From positions 1,612,001 through 1,676,000 of the forward strand of contig JACGCM010001948.1 in NCBI GenBank assembly GCA_014058105.1: DNA of 64,000 bases, in the 5' to 3' direction. The notes beneath the pieces were generated by a model. That model was not told where the DNA came from and made no database searches. It worked only from the letters and a program-made list of their open reading frames with translations. The stretch comes from Kingdonia uniflora (Eukaryota > Streptophyta > Magnoliopsida > Ranunculales > Circaeasteraceae). The position numbers and the translations under genes were made by a program. Positions 10,713 to 23,535 of this stretch are shown here, piece after piece. The stretch's first letter is position 1. Each line of letters starts with the position of its first letter.

Positions 10713-13700
10713 CTCTTGATGTTGCTGAAGGGGGTGAAGAAATGTCTTGATAAGAGGGGCCAAGAGTTTGGGGATCTTACTCTGAAGTTTGATGCCCAAT
10801 CGGCTTACCTGAAGGAGCTAGAAGCTGAGCTCGAGGTAGAGAAAGACAATAGAGCTGAAGATGCTAAAGTGGCTACAGAGTTCGCAGAAAAATATAGACA
10901 TCTGGCGGGGTATGATGACGTTATGTCAAAATAAATCAAGGCACTGAAGGATGAAATAGATCACTTTGTCCAATCTTACTATAATTTTAGATTGACAAAG
11001 CTGACGTGGAGATAGGCCGAACTGGCAGATATGATGAAATAGTCCTTCCTTCATTGGTGGTGGACTAAGTGATGGATGATATTGTTGTTTATCCTGAGAA
11101 AATGTTAGAGCTTCTACCAGAAAGTACCAAGCCAGTATGATCGGCTTGAAAAACATTAGATCCTCTATCGGACCATGATGATCCAGTCCAGCCTGTTGGA
11201 AAAATGTTGGAGCCTCCATCTGAGGTAGAAATCGGCAAGAATCTATAAACGTTCTGTGGTATTCTATTTTTGACTTTATACAGTTCGCTTGATTTGGATG
11301 TGATTGTACTCTGTAAGGTCGTAAATTGTTAAGCTTGATAAAAGCTTTTAGTATGCTCTTCTTGAATGCTTGTATGATAATAAGATATTTGTAATCTGTG
11401 TAGGAGATAGAGCGATTAAGAAAAATAAATTCTGAACTAGAGAGATCGTTGAGTAGAGTGAGGGATTTCATGGCTCGTATTCAACAGGTACTTAATAAAA
11501 TTGAATATGAGATAAGGCAATTTAAATTTAATTATGAGAAAATATTTAAGGAGTTATATGACCTCCAGTGTAGATATGCTAAGATAAAAATAGAAAGGGA
11601 TAAGGTGTTGAGAAAAAAAGAGGAAAAGGGGGCATTAGTTCGATAACCAAAAGAGTTGACCTGTTTTAATAACCCGAGTGATGGAGCTAGGTGTCAAAGT
11701 ATGCTGATAGATCTAACATTGAATTTTGAGGTCGAAGTAGATAGTGAACGAGGTTTAAAAGAAGCTTATGTAGAACTTTTGAAGGAAAGGGTGTAGTACC
11801 TGACCCAGCTCGAGTTATGTTTTTAGCTCAAAAAGCACGTAATCATCATAGTGTAGAGGCGAGAAAATATTCAGCTCGAGCTGATGTGTTTGTTATATGA
11901 GTTGATGTAGAGCCTTTATATGATGTGTTTGGCTTTATGCAGGATCGGAGGGCCATTAGAATTATATTTTTCAGGATAAGAAAAATGTAAATAAAGCTTC
12001 AACAGCAATTAGAAGGTGAGGTATAGGGGTTGCAGGATGAAATATCATAACATATGGGGCATAAAAGGTCTTTAGCGACACGATTGTCGATAGAAGTGAC
12101 TGTTCAAATAAAAGTAGAAGCCGATGTGAGGGTTTTAGGTGTATTGCAAAAAGAAATGTGCAGGCGACTGCGTAAGGTGCATATGTAATTGAATGAGTAT
12201 CTGTATCCGTCGCAAGCAAAAGTCGCAGCTCGAATAGAGCATGAGTGTCATATATCAAGTGTTATTGATTTTTATGGGGGAGAACTAGTGAGGGTAGATA
12301 ACGAATTTAGGAAGTTCGTAACGGAATGTGGGAAGGATTTTAATCTTGAGAATGCCAAGGCTAAAAATATGTGGTTTACCAAAGAGGAAGGGGAATTTGC
12401 TGGTGAAGAACCCATTCCTAGGTCGAAGGAACTGCTATCAGAAGAGGATGAGGAGGAGGTCGAGAATCTGATACCCCGATCGCGGTGTAAACAGTGTCAG
12501 CAAGAGGGGGTGAACTTTACAACTCTTATAGATATTCAAGTAACGAATAGAAAGAGTCCGAGAGGTAAAGGGCAGTCCTCACATATCACGAAGAAGTGAA
12601 AATAGGTTGTTCTAGTTTTTACCTGTTCTTCATATATATTAGATCTTTGTATACTATTTTTGTTTGATAATAAATAGAATCTATTCTCTGTGATGATGAA
12701 TAGAATGATGTATCGATATTACTCAGATATCATGTTCCTGTTTAAACTTGTGAACTGTAATATGTAACCTATTTGTAAAAAATAAATTATTATAAATGCG
12801 AACTGTTATGACAGGTAGAACTGGTAGTTGTTCAGAGTAAATGTGACGCATTACGCATTTGAAATAAGCAATTAAACACTGAACTATGTTCGCGTCAGGG
12901 GGCACTAAAGAGTGCTATCGAATTAGAAGGAAAAAAAGAAGGCGAAGATATCACAAGAACAGAATACAGTCATTCGTTTCTCTGAGAAACTGCAAGACAA
13001 AGAGACTGAGCTCAGGTAAATCTGTTGGAAGCGGAAATAACAGATACACGAGTCACCTTTCAGAGATAAAAACTCGTGCTCAAAAATATGAAGTTTTGTG
13101 GTTAGTTTCTTATGTGATGATAAAGAAGATGGAAGAGGCCCGTAATAAATAGAAAAAAAACATAAATGAAGCTTGGAACAAGGTATCTGTTCTAGAGTAT
13201 ACCATACAGCTGTTAGGGTTGAACATCTTAGAGTATCAATCAGAAAATGTGCAATTGTGTGATACAAATGCCAAGTTAAATGCTAATTTTTTGAAGGCGA
13301 AAATAAGTCTTGATGACATTAAAATAAATATTGATCATCGTGAGGCTGAAATGGAGGGGTCATTATCTTTGATTTACCACATTGACAAATTTATGATAGT
13401 GTTTGAGACAAGGCATGATGCGATGTTGGCTGAAAAATGAGTTGTGGATTACCGTTGCGACAGTTTGGAGGCTTCATTGAAGGAAGCGAATAGAAAACTT
13501 GGTAAATTTATTCTTCGTGATAGAGTCAAGAGTGAGGTAGGTAATGCATATGAGAGAGAGATGACAATAGTGCTTTCCTTTTTTGTATATGAGTTTAATA
13601 GATTAGAGGCAGAGAGTAAAACGGTGTATGATGGTTTAGTTGCAAAAGGTGTACAGTACGAAATGAGGTTGATTCGATTAGAGTACCTAGATCCCATGGT

Positions 13701-13991
13701 GGCAAGAATTGGTGCTCTTAAAAAGAGGATGATTAGGGAAGGAAAATAAATTGTTATTGGGAGGATGCCAGAGTTTATGCGCAAGCATTTGTATCGGCAT
13801 GGGGAGAGTTCAAGGGGTGATGGTGCGATTGAAAGTTTGAGCGATAGTGATTGATGATGTGAAAGATAGTAAGAGTACAATATATATATATAACTGCTTG
13901 AATGATCGGTATGTATGTATACTGACCTTTGTATGAACCAATTGTATTGCTGTCGTCTTGCTTGGCGTTTAGTCACATAATAAGAGGGTGA

Positions 13992-14450
13992 TTTGGCCAA
14001 AGCAACAAATCATCTATAATGTATGGAGGATTGGTTTGGCTGAAGTAACAAACGATCTGTAATATATAGAAGATCAGTTTGGCTGAAGCAACAAGCGATC
14101 TATAATATATGGAGGATCGTTTTGGCTAAAGCAATAAACGATCTGTAATGTATAGATGATCAGTTTCCCTGAAGCAATAAATGATCTGTAATATATAGAG
14201 GATCAATTTTGTTGAAGCAACAGGCTATATGTAATGTATAGGGGATCAGTTTGGCTGAAGCAACAAATGATCTGTACTGTATAGAAGATCAGTTTGGCTG
14301 AAGCAGCGAGTAATTTGTAATGTATAGATGATCAATTTGGCAAAAACAACAAACGATATAGAGGATCAATTTGGCTTAAGCAATAAACGATCTGTAATGT
14401 ATAGAGGATTAATTTGGCTGAAGCAGCAAATGATATGTAATCTGTATATA
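13992..14450 (+). repeat. 43-bp tandem repeat array (about 10 copies) in G2
   Basis: A unit like GATCAGTTTGGCTGAAGCAA...CGATCTGTAATGTATAGAG repeats with a 43-bp period (TGAAG at 14041, 14084; TAAAG at 14127). Copies are diverged and one near 14350 is shortened. The array lies exactly between the end of pol and the end of the antisense ORF. Confidence 0.85.
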
Positions 14451-14639
14451 TAAGTACTTGTTTGATATATTATAAAAGTACTATAATATAGGGCAATTAG
14501 ACACAAGTATTTCATTATTGTAAGATTGACGTACAAAGGATATTAGATAGAGTACTGTATGAAATAGTATAAAGTACTATTAAATATAAGTATTTTATTA
14601 ATGTAAGATCGACATACAAGATGATAGATTTATTTAGAA

Positions 14640-17600
14640 AAGTGCACTGTGATAGAGTATTATCTTCCATATAACTTCAATCGCCTCGTGTTCCAAGGAT
14701 TAGGAACTCGTTCCCCATTTTCTGTGGCGAGATCGTAAGAACCAATGCCACTTTTTCCAATAATGATAAAAGGACCTTCTCAATCTTCGGCCAATTTTTT
14801 AGCATTGACTTCTTTTCTAGGTTTGGGAACTTCTCAGAGGATGAGATCTTTGATTTTAAACTCTCTATGATAAAATCGTTTGTTATAAGATCGGGTTAAA
14901 GCTTGGTGGTATATGCCAAAGTTCATGATTGCTCTGTCTATAGTTTTCTCGATCCAGTTCATGTTACATGCCAACTGGAATTCATTTTCTTTATCTGTCA
15001 TGGTATGGTCGCGCAACTGGTGATGATATTGAGTGGGGATAATTGCTTCTGTACCATATGCCAGGAGGAACGGTGTGTATCCAGTTGATACTCGAGGAGT
15101 TGTGCTATATGCCCATAAAGCAGGTGGTAATTCTTAGACCTAATTACCCTTCTTCTCTGTCAAACACTTTTTGATTCCATCCACAATAGTGCGATTATTG
15201 ATTTCTGCCTGACTATTTCCTTGTGGGTAATATGGATTAGAAGGAGAGTGGATGGTGTTATACTGATTAAGGAACTCAATGACTCTGGAGCCAATAAATT
15301 GAGGCCCATTGTCGATTCTGATGAGATAGGGGCATACAAACTGAATGATGATAGTTTCCCATATAAATTTGATGACTTCGTATTCTTGTGTGTGGCACAG
15401 AGGGACTACTTTCACCTATTTAGTGAAGTAATCTGTTGCTACTAGGAGATGCTTCCTTTTGCCTGGTACAGTGGGGAATTCTCTTACTAGGTCGAGGGCC
15501 CATCTTCTGAATGGCCAAACAATATTGCTGGAATGGTGTTCCAAGGCTGGGGCTCGAATTTTGGGGCCATGTTGTTGGCAGGCATCGCACTTTCTCTCAA
15601 GTGCAATGGCTTAAGCTTTCATTTAGGCCAAAAGACTCCTTGGATAAGAGCACGATTGGCTAGAGATCGTCCTGTTGCGTGGGAACCACAAGTAATTTTC
15701 TATAGTTCGTGTAGGAAGTTTTGAGCTTCTTTGTTTGATAAGCACTCGGATACGGTCCTGTGACCAAAATTTGGTAAAGGAGACCATTGTCCACGACGTA
15801 TCGTTTAGCATAATCAAATATGCATCGTCTTTCAGTAGGATCTTTAGGGAGCTAGTTGTCAAACTTATTATGAGGTCTGATATATGTGAGAAAAGGTCGT
15901 CTCCAATCATCTTTTCCCTCTTCAACGCCCCCAGTATTTAAAAAATTTGAGCTTATAATGTTAAATCAGGTGGTAGATATTGCTTTGATTTTGAGATATC
16001 GGGCCTCTATGCCTAGTACTCCTACTAGATAGGCAAGGGAATCAGCATGCCTATTTTCTCCACGCGGAAAATATTCAATGGTAATCCTCTTGAATATGTG
16101 CATTCTATCAATTACTACTGCGGCGTAATCAATCATTTATCCATTCTTTTGAAACTTCTCTATATAATGGTTCACAATAAGTAAAGAGTCTGTATACACA
16201 GATAACTTAAAAATCTAATCTTGAGAGCAATATTTATACCATGAATTATTACTTCATATTCAGCCTCATTGCTAGTAGCTTTGAAATTTAGTCTAATTGT
16301 TTTCTTGATCATATTATTGGAAGGTGTGATAAGTACGATTCTGATGCCTAATCCCGCAGGTCTGGCAGACCCATCAGTTAAAAGACGTCCTCCCTTTTGA
16401 GTTATCCAATCTGACTTTTCTTCAAACTATTCTTCATTAATATACGTACTATCTTCTTCCAATTTAGGATCTTCTACTGGGAAGTCCGTGAGAAAATCTG
16501 CTACTGCTTGACCGTTTTCAGAATGACATGATTCGAAACGGATGCCATGTTTGCCAAGAATTACCGACCATTGTTGTACTCGTCTGGATTTCTTTTGCTT
16601 GGATAAGATTTCTTGCAAAGGATAATTTATCATTACCCAAACTGAGTGGGCTTGAAAATACTATTTCAACTTCTGCAATGTATATACGAGAGCTAAAAGC
16701 AGTTTCTCGATCTTGGTATACCAGGATTCTGCTGGAATGAAAGTTTTACTAATGAAGTAGACATGCTTTTCCATCTTTTCACCAAGCTGAATGAGAACAT
16801 AACTTAATGATTCGTCGATAACTGCTAGATAAATGGTGAGTTCTTCTCCTTTTGTAGGTGTACTCATAATTAGTGGTTTACCCAAATAACATTTGAGTTG
16901 CCGCTTTACATTTTCTGTCCACTCGATCTCAGAATCCTTCTTAGATTTCTTTTTTGCTATTCCTTCACACAATAGGTCGAATAACCATCGACATCGATCT
17001 AAAGACTTTGAGACAAAATGATTAATTACAGCAATCTTGCCTGCTAACTTCTGCATGTTTTTCTTTATTTTTGGAGAAGGCATAGGCAACAGTGTGCGAA
17101 TACGATTTGGATAAGCTTTTATGCTTCGCTTGTTAACCAAATGTCCCAAGAATTTGTCAAACTAAACCCCAAATTGGCACTTCTCAGGATTGAGTCGCAT
17201 ATTGTAGAAACGGAGAATTTTGAAAGTTGTGTGTAAATCGACGATATGGTTCTCCTTTTTAAAACTTTTACACAACATATTATCAATGTAGACTTCCATC
17301 ATTTTTCTGAGGTGATCTTTGAACATCTGTGTCATCAATCTTTGATAAGTAGCTCTAGCATTCTTGAGACCAAAAGACATGACCTTATAGCAGTATAAGC
17401 CATGCTCTGTAATGAAAACAATTTTCTTTTGATCATCGGGTAGCAGAGGTATCTGATTGTACCCTGATGTTGCATCCATCATGGATAAGTATTCGTGTCC
17501 CGCAATAGAATTGAACAGATGGTTTATGATAAGAAGTGGAAATCTATCCTTTGGAGTATGCTTATTGAGGTCTATAAAATCCATGCACACTCTGATCTTG

Positions 17601-17855
17601 CCGTTCTTCTTTGGTACTACTACAATGTTCGAGATCCATTCTGGATAATTAGTTTTTTGGATAAAACCCACTTCAATAAGTTTATAAATCTCTTTGTTGA
17701 CTTCTTCTCGGAGACTTGGTGCGAAAGTTCTCTGCCTTTATTTGACGGCTTCAGCTTTTTCTTTCAAATTCAGCTTATGGCAAGCCAAATTGGGATCAAT
17801 TCCTGATATTTTGTGAAAAGTCCAAGTGTCTCTTACTCTATTTGAACAAAGCATG
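14640..17855 (-). pseudogene. G2 pol: RT, RNase H, archaeal-type RNase H and integrase (degenerate)
   Basis: RT (about 17806-17162) contains FIDLNKHTPKDRFPL, SMMDATSGYNQIPLL and a catalytic box changed to YIDN (the family usually has YIDD or YVDD). RNase H (17149-16427) contains KIAVINHFVSKSLDRC, KHVYFISKTFIPAE and AVADFLTDFP. The archaeal-type RNase H follows (about 16400-15960) with TDGSARPAGLGIRI and NEAEYEVIIHGINIAL. Integrase (about 15930-14650) has RIDNGPQFIG and NSQAEINNRTIVDG, giving the second Asp and the Glu of the DDE triad, and ends NPWNTRRLKLY. Protease and gag are missing because the element is cut at ~17860. Several stops and frameshifts are present. Confidence 0.8.
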
Positions 17856-17860
17856 GGATA

Positions 17861-18462
17861 TTCAAAAAAATTATCAAAGACATTTTATCTATTTTGTTCT
17901 TTACCTCTTCCAAAATCAATTTTTTTAGGGGTTGAGATTTTATAGAAAAGATAGAATTCAACGAGCGATTCAATGCGAAGTAAAACTCAAATTAAATCTA
18001 TCGAGGAATTTGTCAAGCTAATCTTGATTTGAAAAACTTGTGAGTTTCAAGCTTGGATGTTTTGACGAGAGATTTAAGCAAGGCGTTACGAGAATGAGGA
18101 ATTGATTGCAAGAAGCTCGATTAGAAGAGAGGTAACCACGGGATGTGTTTATTGAGTCCGTAAGTAATTGAATTCTTGTAAAAAAAATTAATAGTAGATT
18201 TTAAGAAGTTGAGCGATTCGACAGCGACCTAAGAAAGGTTAAAAAATTTAGATTTTTAGATTTTTTTTCTCCTAAGAAAGGTTTCCTACATGGTTAAAAT
18301 TATTTGTTCTTGTACTTGATTTACTCTTGTTTGTTGGCACTAGATAATTGAATCAACTTGAATTAGGCTAGGGTTAGACCATTGATTCAAGGATTATCGA
18401 ACCTATTAAATTTGATCTAAATTAATTGAAATTGATAAATCTAAAGTAATCAAAAAATTAAA
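17861..18462 (+). repeat. C1 5' LTR, left end deleted
   Basis: It matches 48590-49109 over its length, with a longer middle section around 18010-18100 than the 3' copy. The first ~350 bp of the LTR are absent: at ~17861 the sequence switches to G2 RT. The end lies two bases before the TGGTATCAGAGC primer site. Confidence 0.75.
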
Positions 18463-18463
18463 T

Positions 18464-18475
18464 TGGTATCAGAGC
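18464..18475 (+). other. C1 primer-binding site (initiator tRNA-Met type)
   Basis: TGGTATCAGAGC directly after the LTR is the classic plant copia primer site, complementary to the 3' end of the initiator tRNA-Met. Confidence 0.9.
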
Positions 18476-18525
18476 GGTCACGCTCCATGGTTTAAGAACT
18501 TGAGCGTAGATCCTAACTCGATTAC

Positions 18526-20280
18526 TTGAGAATAATAGATTCTGAGAAATTTTGTGGTCCTGTTAATCATCCTCCACTCTTTAATGGCAAAGATTATCCA
18601 TACTAGAAAGTTTCAATGATTGCATTCTTATAATCAATCAAGGAAGATGTATGGATAGCCATTAAGGATGGATGGACGCATCCTACCATGATGTAAGGTC
18701 TGACAAGAAGTGTTATAAAGGTTCTTAAACCTAAAAATAAATAAACAAAGGAATAAAAGGACGCTGCCAATTATAAATTTAAGGGTCGTAATACAATCTT
18801 TATGAATGTGAGTCAAAATGAGTTTTTACACATTTTTGCATGTACCACTTCGAAAGAAGCGTGAGACATTTTACTTTGAACTCATGAAGGCGATGATATA
18901 GTCAAAGAAAGCAAACTACAAATACTTAGTTCCTAATTTAAGAATATTTGAATGAGTGAAGATAAATCCTTTGATGAGTTATATACGAGACTAAGTGGCA
19001 TTGCCAATACTAGTGTCGTATTAAGAACAACCTATTCTGATGTTCAAATTGTTTGTAAGGTCTTTAGATCTCTTCCTAAGAGCTTTATATCCAAACGTGA
19101 TGCTATTGAAGAAGCTTAAGATCTTAAGAAAATGAAACCAGACACATTAGTAGGAAAACTGTGTACATTTGAAATCGAAATGAAAATTGAAAACCCTATG
19201 AAGAATAAGGGTGTAGATTTTAAGTCTTCATCTTCCAAGGGTACTAAAGAGGTTAATTGCTCATATCTTTTTGATGATGATGAGGGGTCGAATATAGATT
19301 CATCAATTGCTCTTATTAGTCAACAATTTCAAAAGATTTTGAAAAGAATGTCAATTTCAAAAACCAAGGCAATCGGTAAATTATAAGTCACGACCTCATG
19401 ATCGGGTCAAATCTAATAATCGGTAGACCAACAATGATATTGACCTAAGTTAAGTTGAATGTTATAAATGTCACAAGTTTGGTCATTATGCACACAACTA
19501 TCCGAATAAGAAATATGGAAATAATCACAAGGCTATAAATATTTGTGTTACTTGGGATGATAGTGATGATAACAATAATAATAATAATGATCGCCCCCAA
19601 GTAGGTGAGAATGGATAATATTAAGCATATCATGCTTTTCTATATTGTAGTAATGATAACTCTGACGGTTTCAAACTTGAGAATCTTATTGAAAATCAAA
19701 GTGATCATGAAAATAATGAGCTTGAGGACATGAATCTTAAAGATTTGTATAATCAGGCATTTATAAAGTGTGCTAAACTTGGTAAACTTAACAAAGTTTT
19801 GAGAGATCAAGTTAATACACTGACGCTTGAACTTTAAGAAAAGCTGAGAATACAAGTCATGAGATAGAGATGCTTGAAGATGAGAGACAAGATCTCCATG
19901 ACAAGATTATGATTTTAGAAAAAGAAGTTCATGATGTTAAGGAGAAAATGAAATCAACTTTAGATGAACTATATAAGGCCAAGCTTGAATTAGTTTCATC
20001 TCAACAGAAACTTGAAATTTTTTGCCATAGAGAAAAAAATATTTATAAAATGTTATGTATGGGGAAACGAATACTAACAAAAGGGGTCTAGGATATAAGG
20101 AACATCATTCTAATGCCAAGACTCCTCAAGTCGCAAAATTAGTTAAAGTAATTGCTACTTCATCTTTGCCCAACACATAATGAAATATCTTCCACTCATA
20201 ATCAAGCTAAAAGGTTCCCTTACTCTTAAATTTATTATTGTAGAACATGTGATAGAAAGAGTCATATTGTGTCTTATTGC
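18526..20280 (+). pseudogene. C1 gag (degenerate)
   Basis: The N-terminal part has HPPLFNGKDYPY followed by KVSMIAFL, the usual start of SIRE/copia gag. Next come FDELYTRLSGIANTSV and RSLPKSF. A zinc knuckle at about 19460-19500 reads CYKCHKFGHYAHNY: C-x2-C-x4-H is kept, but the last Cys is Tyr. An Asn-rich stretch and a coiled-coil region (19870-20090, LEDERQDLHDKIMILEKEV) follow, as in SIRE gag proteins. Many TAA/TAG stops interrupt the frame. It would form the particle core. It lies directly after the primer site and before protease. Confidence 0.65.
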
Positions 20281-20489
20281 AGATTTGTTGGACCCTATCA
20301 ACCATATGCTCGACCATCCAACGATCAAAGATATAACTCAAAAATGATTTCTACTAATGTGAAAAGTGAGAATTTTTCTAGATGGTTTGCACAGAAAACC
20401 TTAGCTCGAATGATTATTCAAACTATTTGGGTGCGGAAGAATTATTTGGCACCTCTGATAAGTTGTAATATTACGCTAACTGCTTTGAA

Positions 20490-23400
20490 TGCCTTTAAGT
20501 TTGTTCAGTGGTATATGGATAGTGAATGTTCTCATCATATGACTGGCGATGAGTCTAAACTGAATCACCTAAATAATATTTAGGGTGGCGATGTTTTTTT
20601 TTGTGATGGGAGCATTTCTCCTGTGGTAGGAAAGGGTAAGGCTGAATGACTTGTTACTCTGACGATAGATAATATTCTTCTAGTTAAGGGGTTGAAAGCA
20701 AATCTTCTCAGTATCAGTCAGTTATGTGATACAAATCATACTATTACATTTTTCTAAAGGAGGTTACGATGTATTAAATTCCTAAGGACAACGTGTAATG
20801 TATGCTGCTAGAACTGCTGATAATTGTTATATTGTTTGATGGGCAGCTCTACTGTGTAACAAAACTAAATTGAGTGATGTAGATATATAGCATCAAAGGT
20901 CGGGACATATTAACTTTAATGATTTGTCCAAGATTACGAGAAAAGAACTTATCAGGGGAGTTCCAAAGCTGGGAAGATTAACTAATGTTGTATGTGGTAC
21001 GTGTCAAATTGGCAAACAAATCAAGAGTTCTCACAAGAAGGCTAATAACATTGTTGGTTTAGTGAAAACTGCATCTTTGAGTGGTAAACGAGACATTTTG
21101 ATAATGGTGGATGATTTCTCTCGTTATACTTGGATAACCCTTTTGGGAGAGAAGTCTAATACATTTAAAGAATTTTGTACTATATCGCTCCAAATTCAAA
21201 ATGAGAAAGATTGTTCTATCAATAAAATTCGAAGTGATTGTGGAGGTGAGCTTAATGATACTAGAGTGATTGAGTAATGCACCACAAACGGGATTAAACA
21301 TGAATTCTCTGCTCCAATTAAGCCACAGTAAAATGGGGTTGCAGAACGAAATAATAGAGTTCTTCAAGAAATGGGATGGGTCTTACTTCACATTAAGGGT
21401 CTTTCTACCCACTTTTAGGGGGAGGCCATTCATACCACATGTTATATTATCAATAGGGTGTATCTTCGTCTACTCACATTAATTAAACACTCCCTATAAG
21501 TTTTGGTTTAGAAAGAAGCCAAATGTAAATTACTTTCGGGTTTTTGGGAATAAATAATTTATCTTTCGAGATCCAAAAATATTGGAAAATTTGACTCTCA
21601 TAGTGATGAAGGTATTTTATTGGGCTATTCAACAAATCGTAGAGCTTTTCGAGTCTATAATTCCAGAACCAAAGTGATGACGGAGTCATGTAATGTGGTT
21701 ATGGATGATACTTGCACTATTGGCTCTGCAGATGTTTGAAAAGATGATGTTACAGTAAAAAATCAAGAGACTTCGATTAGTGAGATTCTTGACACGACCC
21801 ATACATCCAATGTTGCCTCTCCTATATTTACTCCCCCGCCCTCTCCTCCCCCACCTCCCCCAGTTCCTAGTGTACCACAACCAGGATGGCATCAAGTTTA
21901 TAATGATCACTCACAGACTCATATCATCGGGGATGCTAGTTCTCATGTTCAAATTAGAAGCCAAACTTGTGAGATGATAAATTGTATTTGCTATGTTTTT
22001 ATGATCAAACCCACAAATGTGAAGGAAGATCTCTCATATGAGTATTGGCTTCATGCAATACAGGATGAGCTTCGATAGTTTCGGGGTTAGGATGTGTAGG
22101 ATTTGGTTCCACGTCCTTCTAGCACGAGCGTAATTGAGACTAAATGGATTTACAAGAATAAGTTTGATGAACTTGGGAATGTCATTCAAAATAAAGCTAA
22201 GTTGGTTACCCAAGGGTATAATCTGGTCAAAAGGGTTGATGTTGCTGAAACTTTTGCTCCTACTACAAGGCTTGAGTCTATTTGTATACTTTTAGCCCTT
22301 GCTTGTAATCAAAAGTTCAAGCTATATCAAATTGATGTGAAGAATACTTTTCTAAATGGGCTCCTTGAGGAAGAAGTGTATGTGGCGTAACCAAAAGGCT
22401 TTAAGGATCCTCATCATCCTAGTCACGTTTTCTACTTGACAAGGGATCTTTATGGATTAAAGCAAGCTCCTCGAGCATGGTATGAACGGCTTTCAAATTT
22501 TCTCTTGAGAAATATTTTTTTCCGAGGGGGACTTGATAAAATGTTGTTTATTCAACCTAAGGGATACGCGGTGCTCATTTCTTAAGCATATATAGAAGAT
22601 ATTGTGTTTGGCTCTATTTCAGATTTTACTAACCACTTCTTTTACATATTTAATGAAAAATGAATTTGAGATGAGTATGGTTGGGGAGCTAACTTACTTC
22701 TTAGGTCTCCAAATACGTCAATTGGAGAAAGGAATGTTTATCTTTTATTCCATGTATGCAAGAGATCTTGTGAAAAGGTTTAGTATTTCCTCTACAAAGC
22801 ATACTCAGACAACCGTGAGTTCCATGACAAAGCTAAGTAAGGACACGACAGATAAGGATGTTGATCAGAAAATGTATAGGAGTATGATAAGTAGTTTACT
22901 CTATATTACCACTAGTCTTCTTGATATTATGTTCAGTGTATGTATTTGTGCCCGTTATCAAGGTAGTCCTAAAGAGCCCCATTTACAGGCTATTAAGCGT
23001 ATTATTCATTATGTATGTGGGACTTCCAATTTTGGTTTATGATACTCACATGACACAACATCTGAGGTTATTGGTTATTCAGATACAGATTGGGCGGGTA
23101 ATGTTGATGATAAGAAGAGTACTTCAGAAGGATGTTACTATATTGAGAATAATTTTGTTGCTTGGCAAAGCAAGAAACAAAACTGCATTTTTCAATCCAC
23201 AGCGGAGGCGGAGTATATTTATGTAGGGAGTTGTTGCACTCAACTTATTTTTAATGAAGCATATATTATACTATTATGGAATAATCCAGGGGACGATGCC
23301 AGTCTTTTATGATAATACGAGTGCGATAAACATTTCAAAGAACCCTGAGCAACATTCTAGAACTAAGTACATCGACATGTACTTCCATTTTATCCATGAT

Positions 23401-23535
23401 CTCGTTGAGTGAAAGGTCATTATTATTGAGTATGTCCTCACAGAGAGTCAGTTGGTCGATTTTTTCACAAAGTTGTTAGATGCTCTTAGGCTTGAACTCC
23501 TAAGACGGTCGATCGGTGTTTGCTCCATTGATTAA
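20490..23535 (+). pseudogene. C1 pol: protease, integrase, RT, RNase H (degenerate)
   Basis: Protease remnant near 20500-20583 has WYMDSECSHHMTGD, with the active-site D-S-G changed to D-S-E. Integrase (about 20880-21500) shows CGTCQIGKQIKSSHKK, VDDFSRYTWI, IRSDCGGEL and NGVAERNNRVLQEM. RT (about 22020-22900) shows VIETKWIYKNKFDE, VDVAETFAPTTRLE, QIDVKNTFLNG and DLYGLKQAPRAWYERL; the YVDD box is altered to YIED. RNase H (about 23040-23530) shows GYSDTDWAGN and STAEAEYIYVGSCC. Domain order PR-INT-RT-RH defines Ty1/copia. Stops and frameshifts are spread throughout. Confidence 0.8.

Larger units (their letters stand above)
9166..13854 (+). pseudogene. Large antisense ORF of G2 (gypsy-type transposon-like domain plus coiled coils), multi-exon, degenerate
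   Basis: It starts MRSKPIIPSS with a Ser/Glu-rich N terminus. A conserved block follows near 9630-10007: GIRIPQTYFQKW, QLNGNVYEMIRVCEALN, FYELKYVQ, then HKYYNP at an intron donor. This pattern (G.R.P...F....L....QL..N....M....LC) resembles the 'putative gypsy type transposon' domain known from antisense ORFs of plant gypsy elements. Two introns can be placed (10008-10087, 10627-10712), and more are likely (acceptors near 11403 and 12810). Downstream exons code for charged coiled-coil stretches (e.g. 11404-11643, 13219-13749). The last exon (RLEAESKTVYDGLVAKGVQYEM) matches the end of the G4 antisense ORF. An acidic stretch at 12189-12599 with CKQCQ is not shared. Stops and frameshifts make the copy non-functional. 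Confidence 0.65.
5528..17860 (-). mobile_element. G2: Ty3/gypsy Tat/Retand-like element lacking gag, protease and 5' LTR
   Basis: Minus-strand pol (RT, RNase H, second RNase H, integrase; 17855-14640) is followed at lower coordinates by a 43-bp tandem repeat, a long plus-strand antisense ORF, two small plus-strand ORFs, a purine tract and a 3' LTR ending at 5528. Near 17860 the RT N-terminal part meets the truncated 5' LTR of copia C1, so the gag half has been lost. The layout is the same as in G3, but the sequences belong to a different family: the LTR resembles the solo LTR at 49788-50479. Confidence 0.8.

Noticed and set aside
13992..14450. Regular repeat array considered as a CRISPR array
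   Set aside because: Units are contiguous without unique spacers, diverged, in a plant retrotransposon, and no cas genes are present.
21780..21980. Pro-rich frame as a separate gene
   Set aside because: It is the usual variable Pro/Ser-rich linker between integrase and RT in copia C1.
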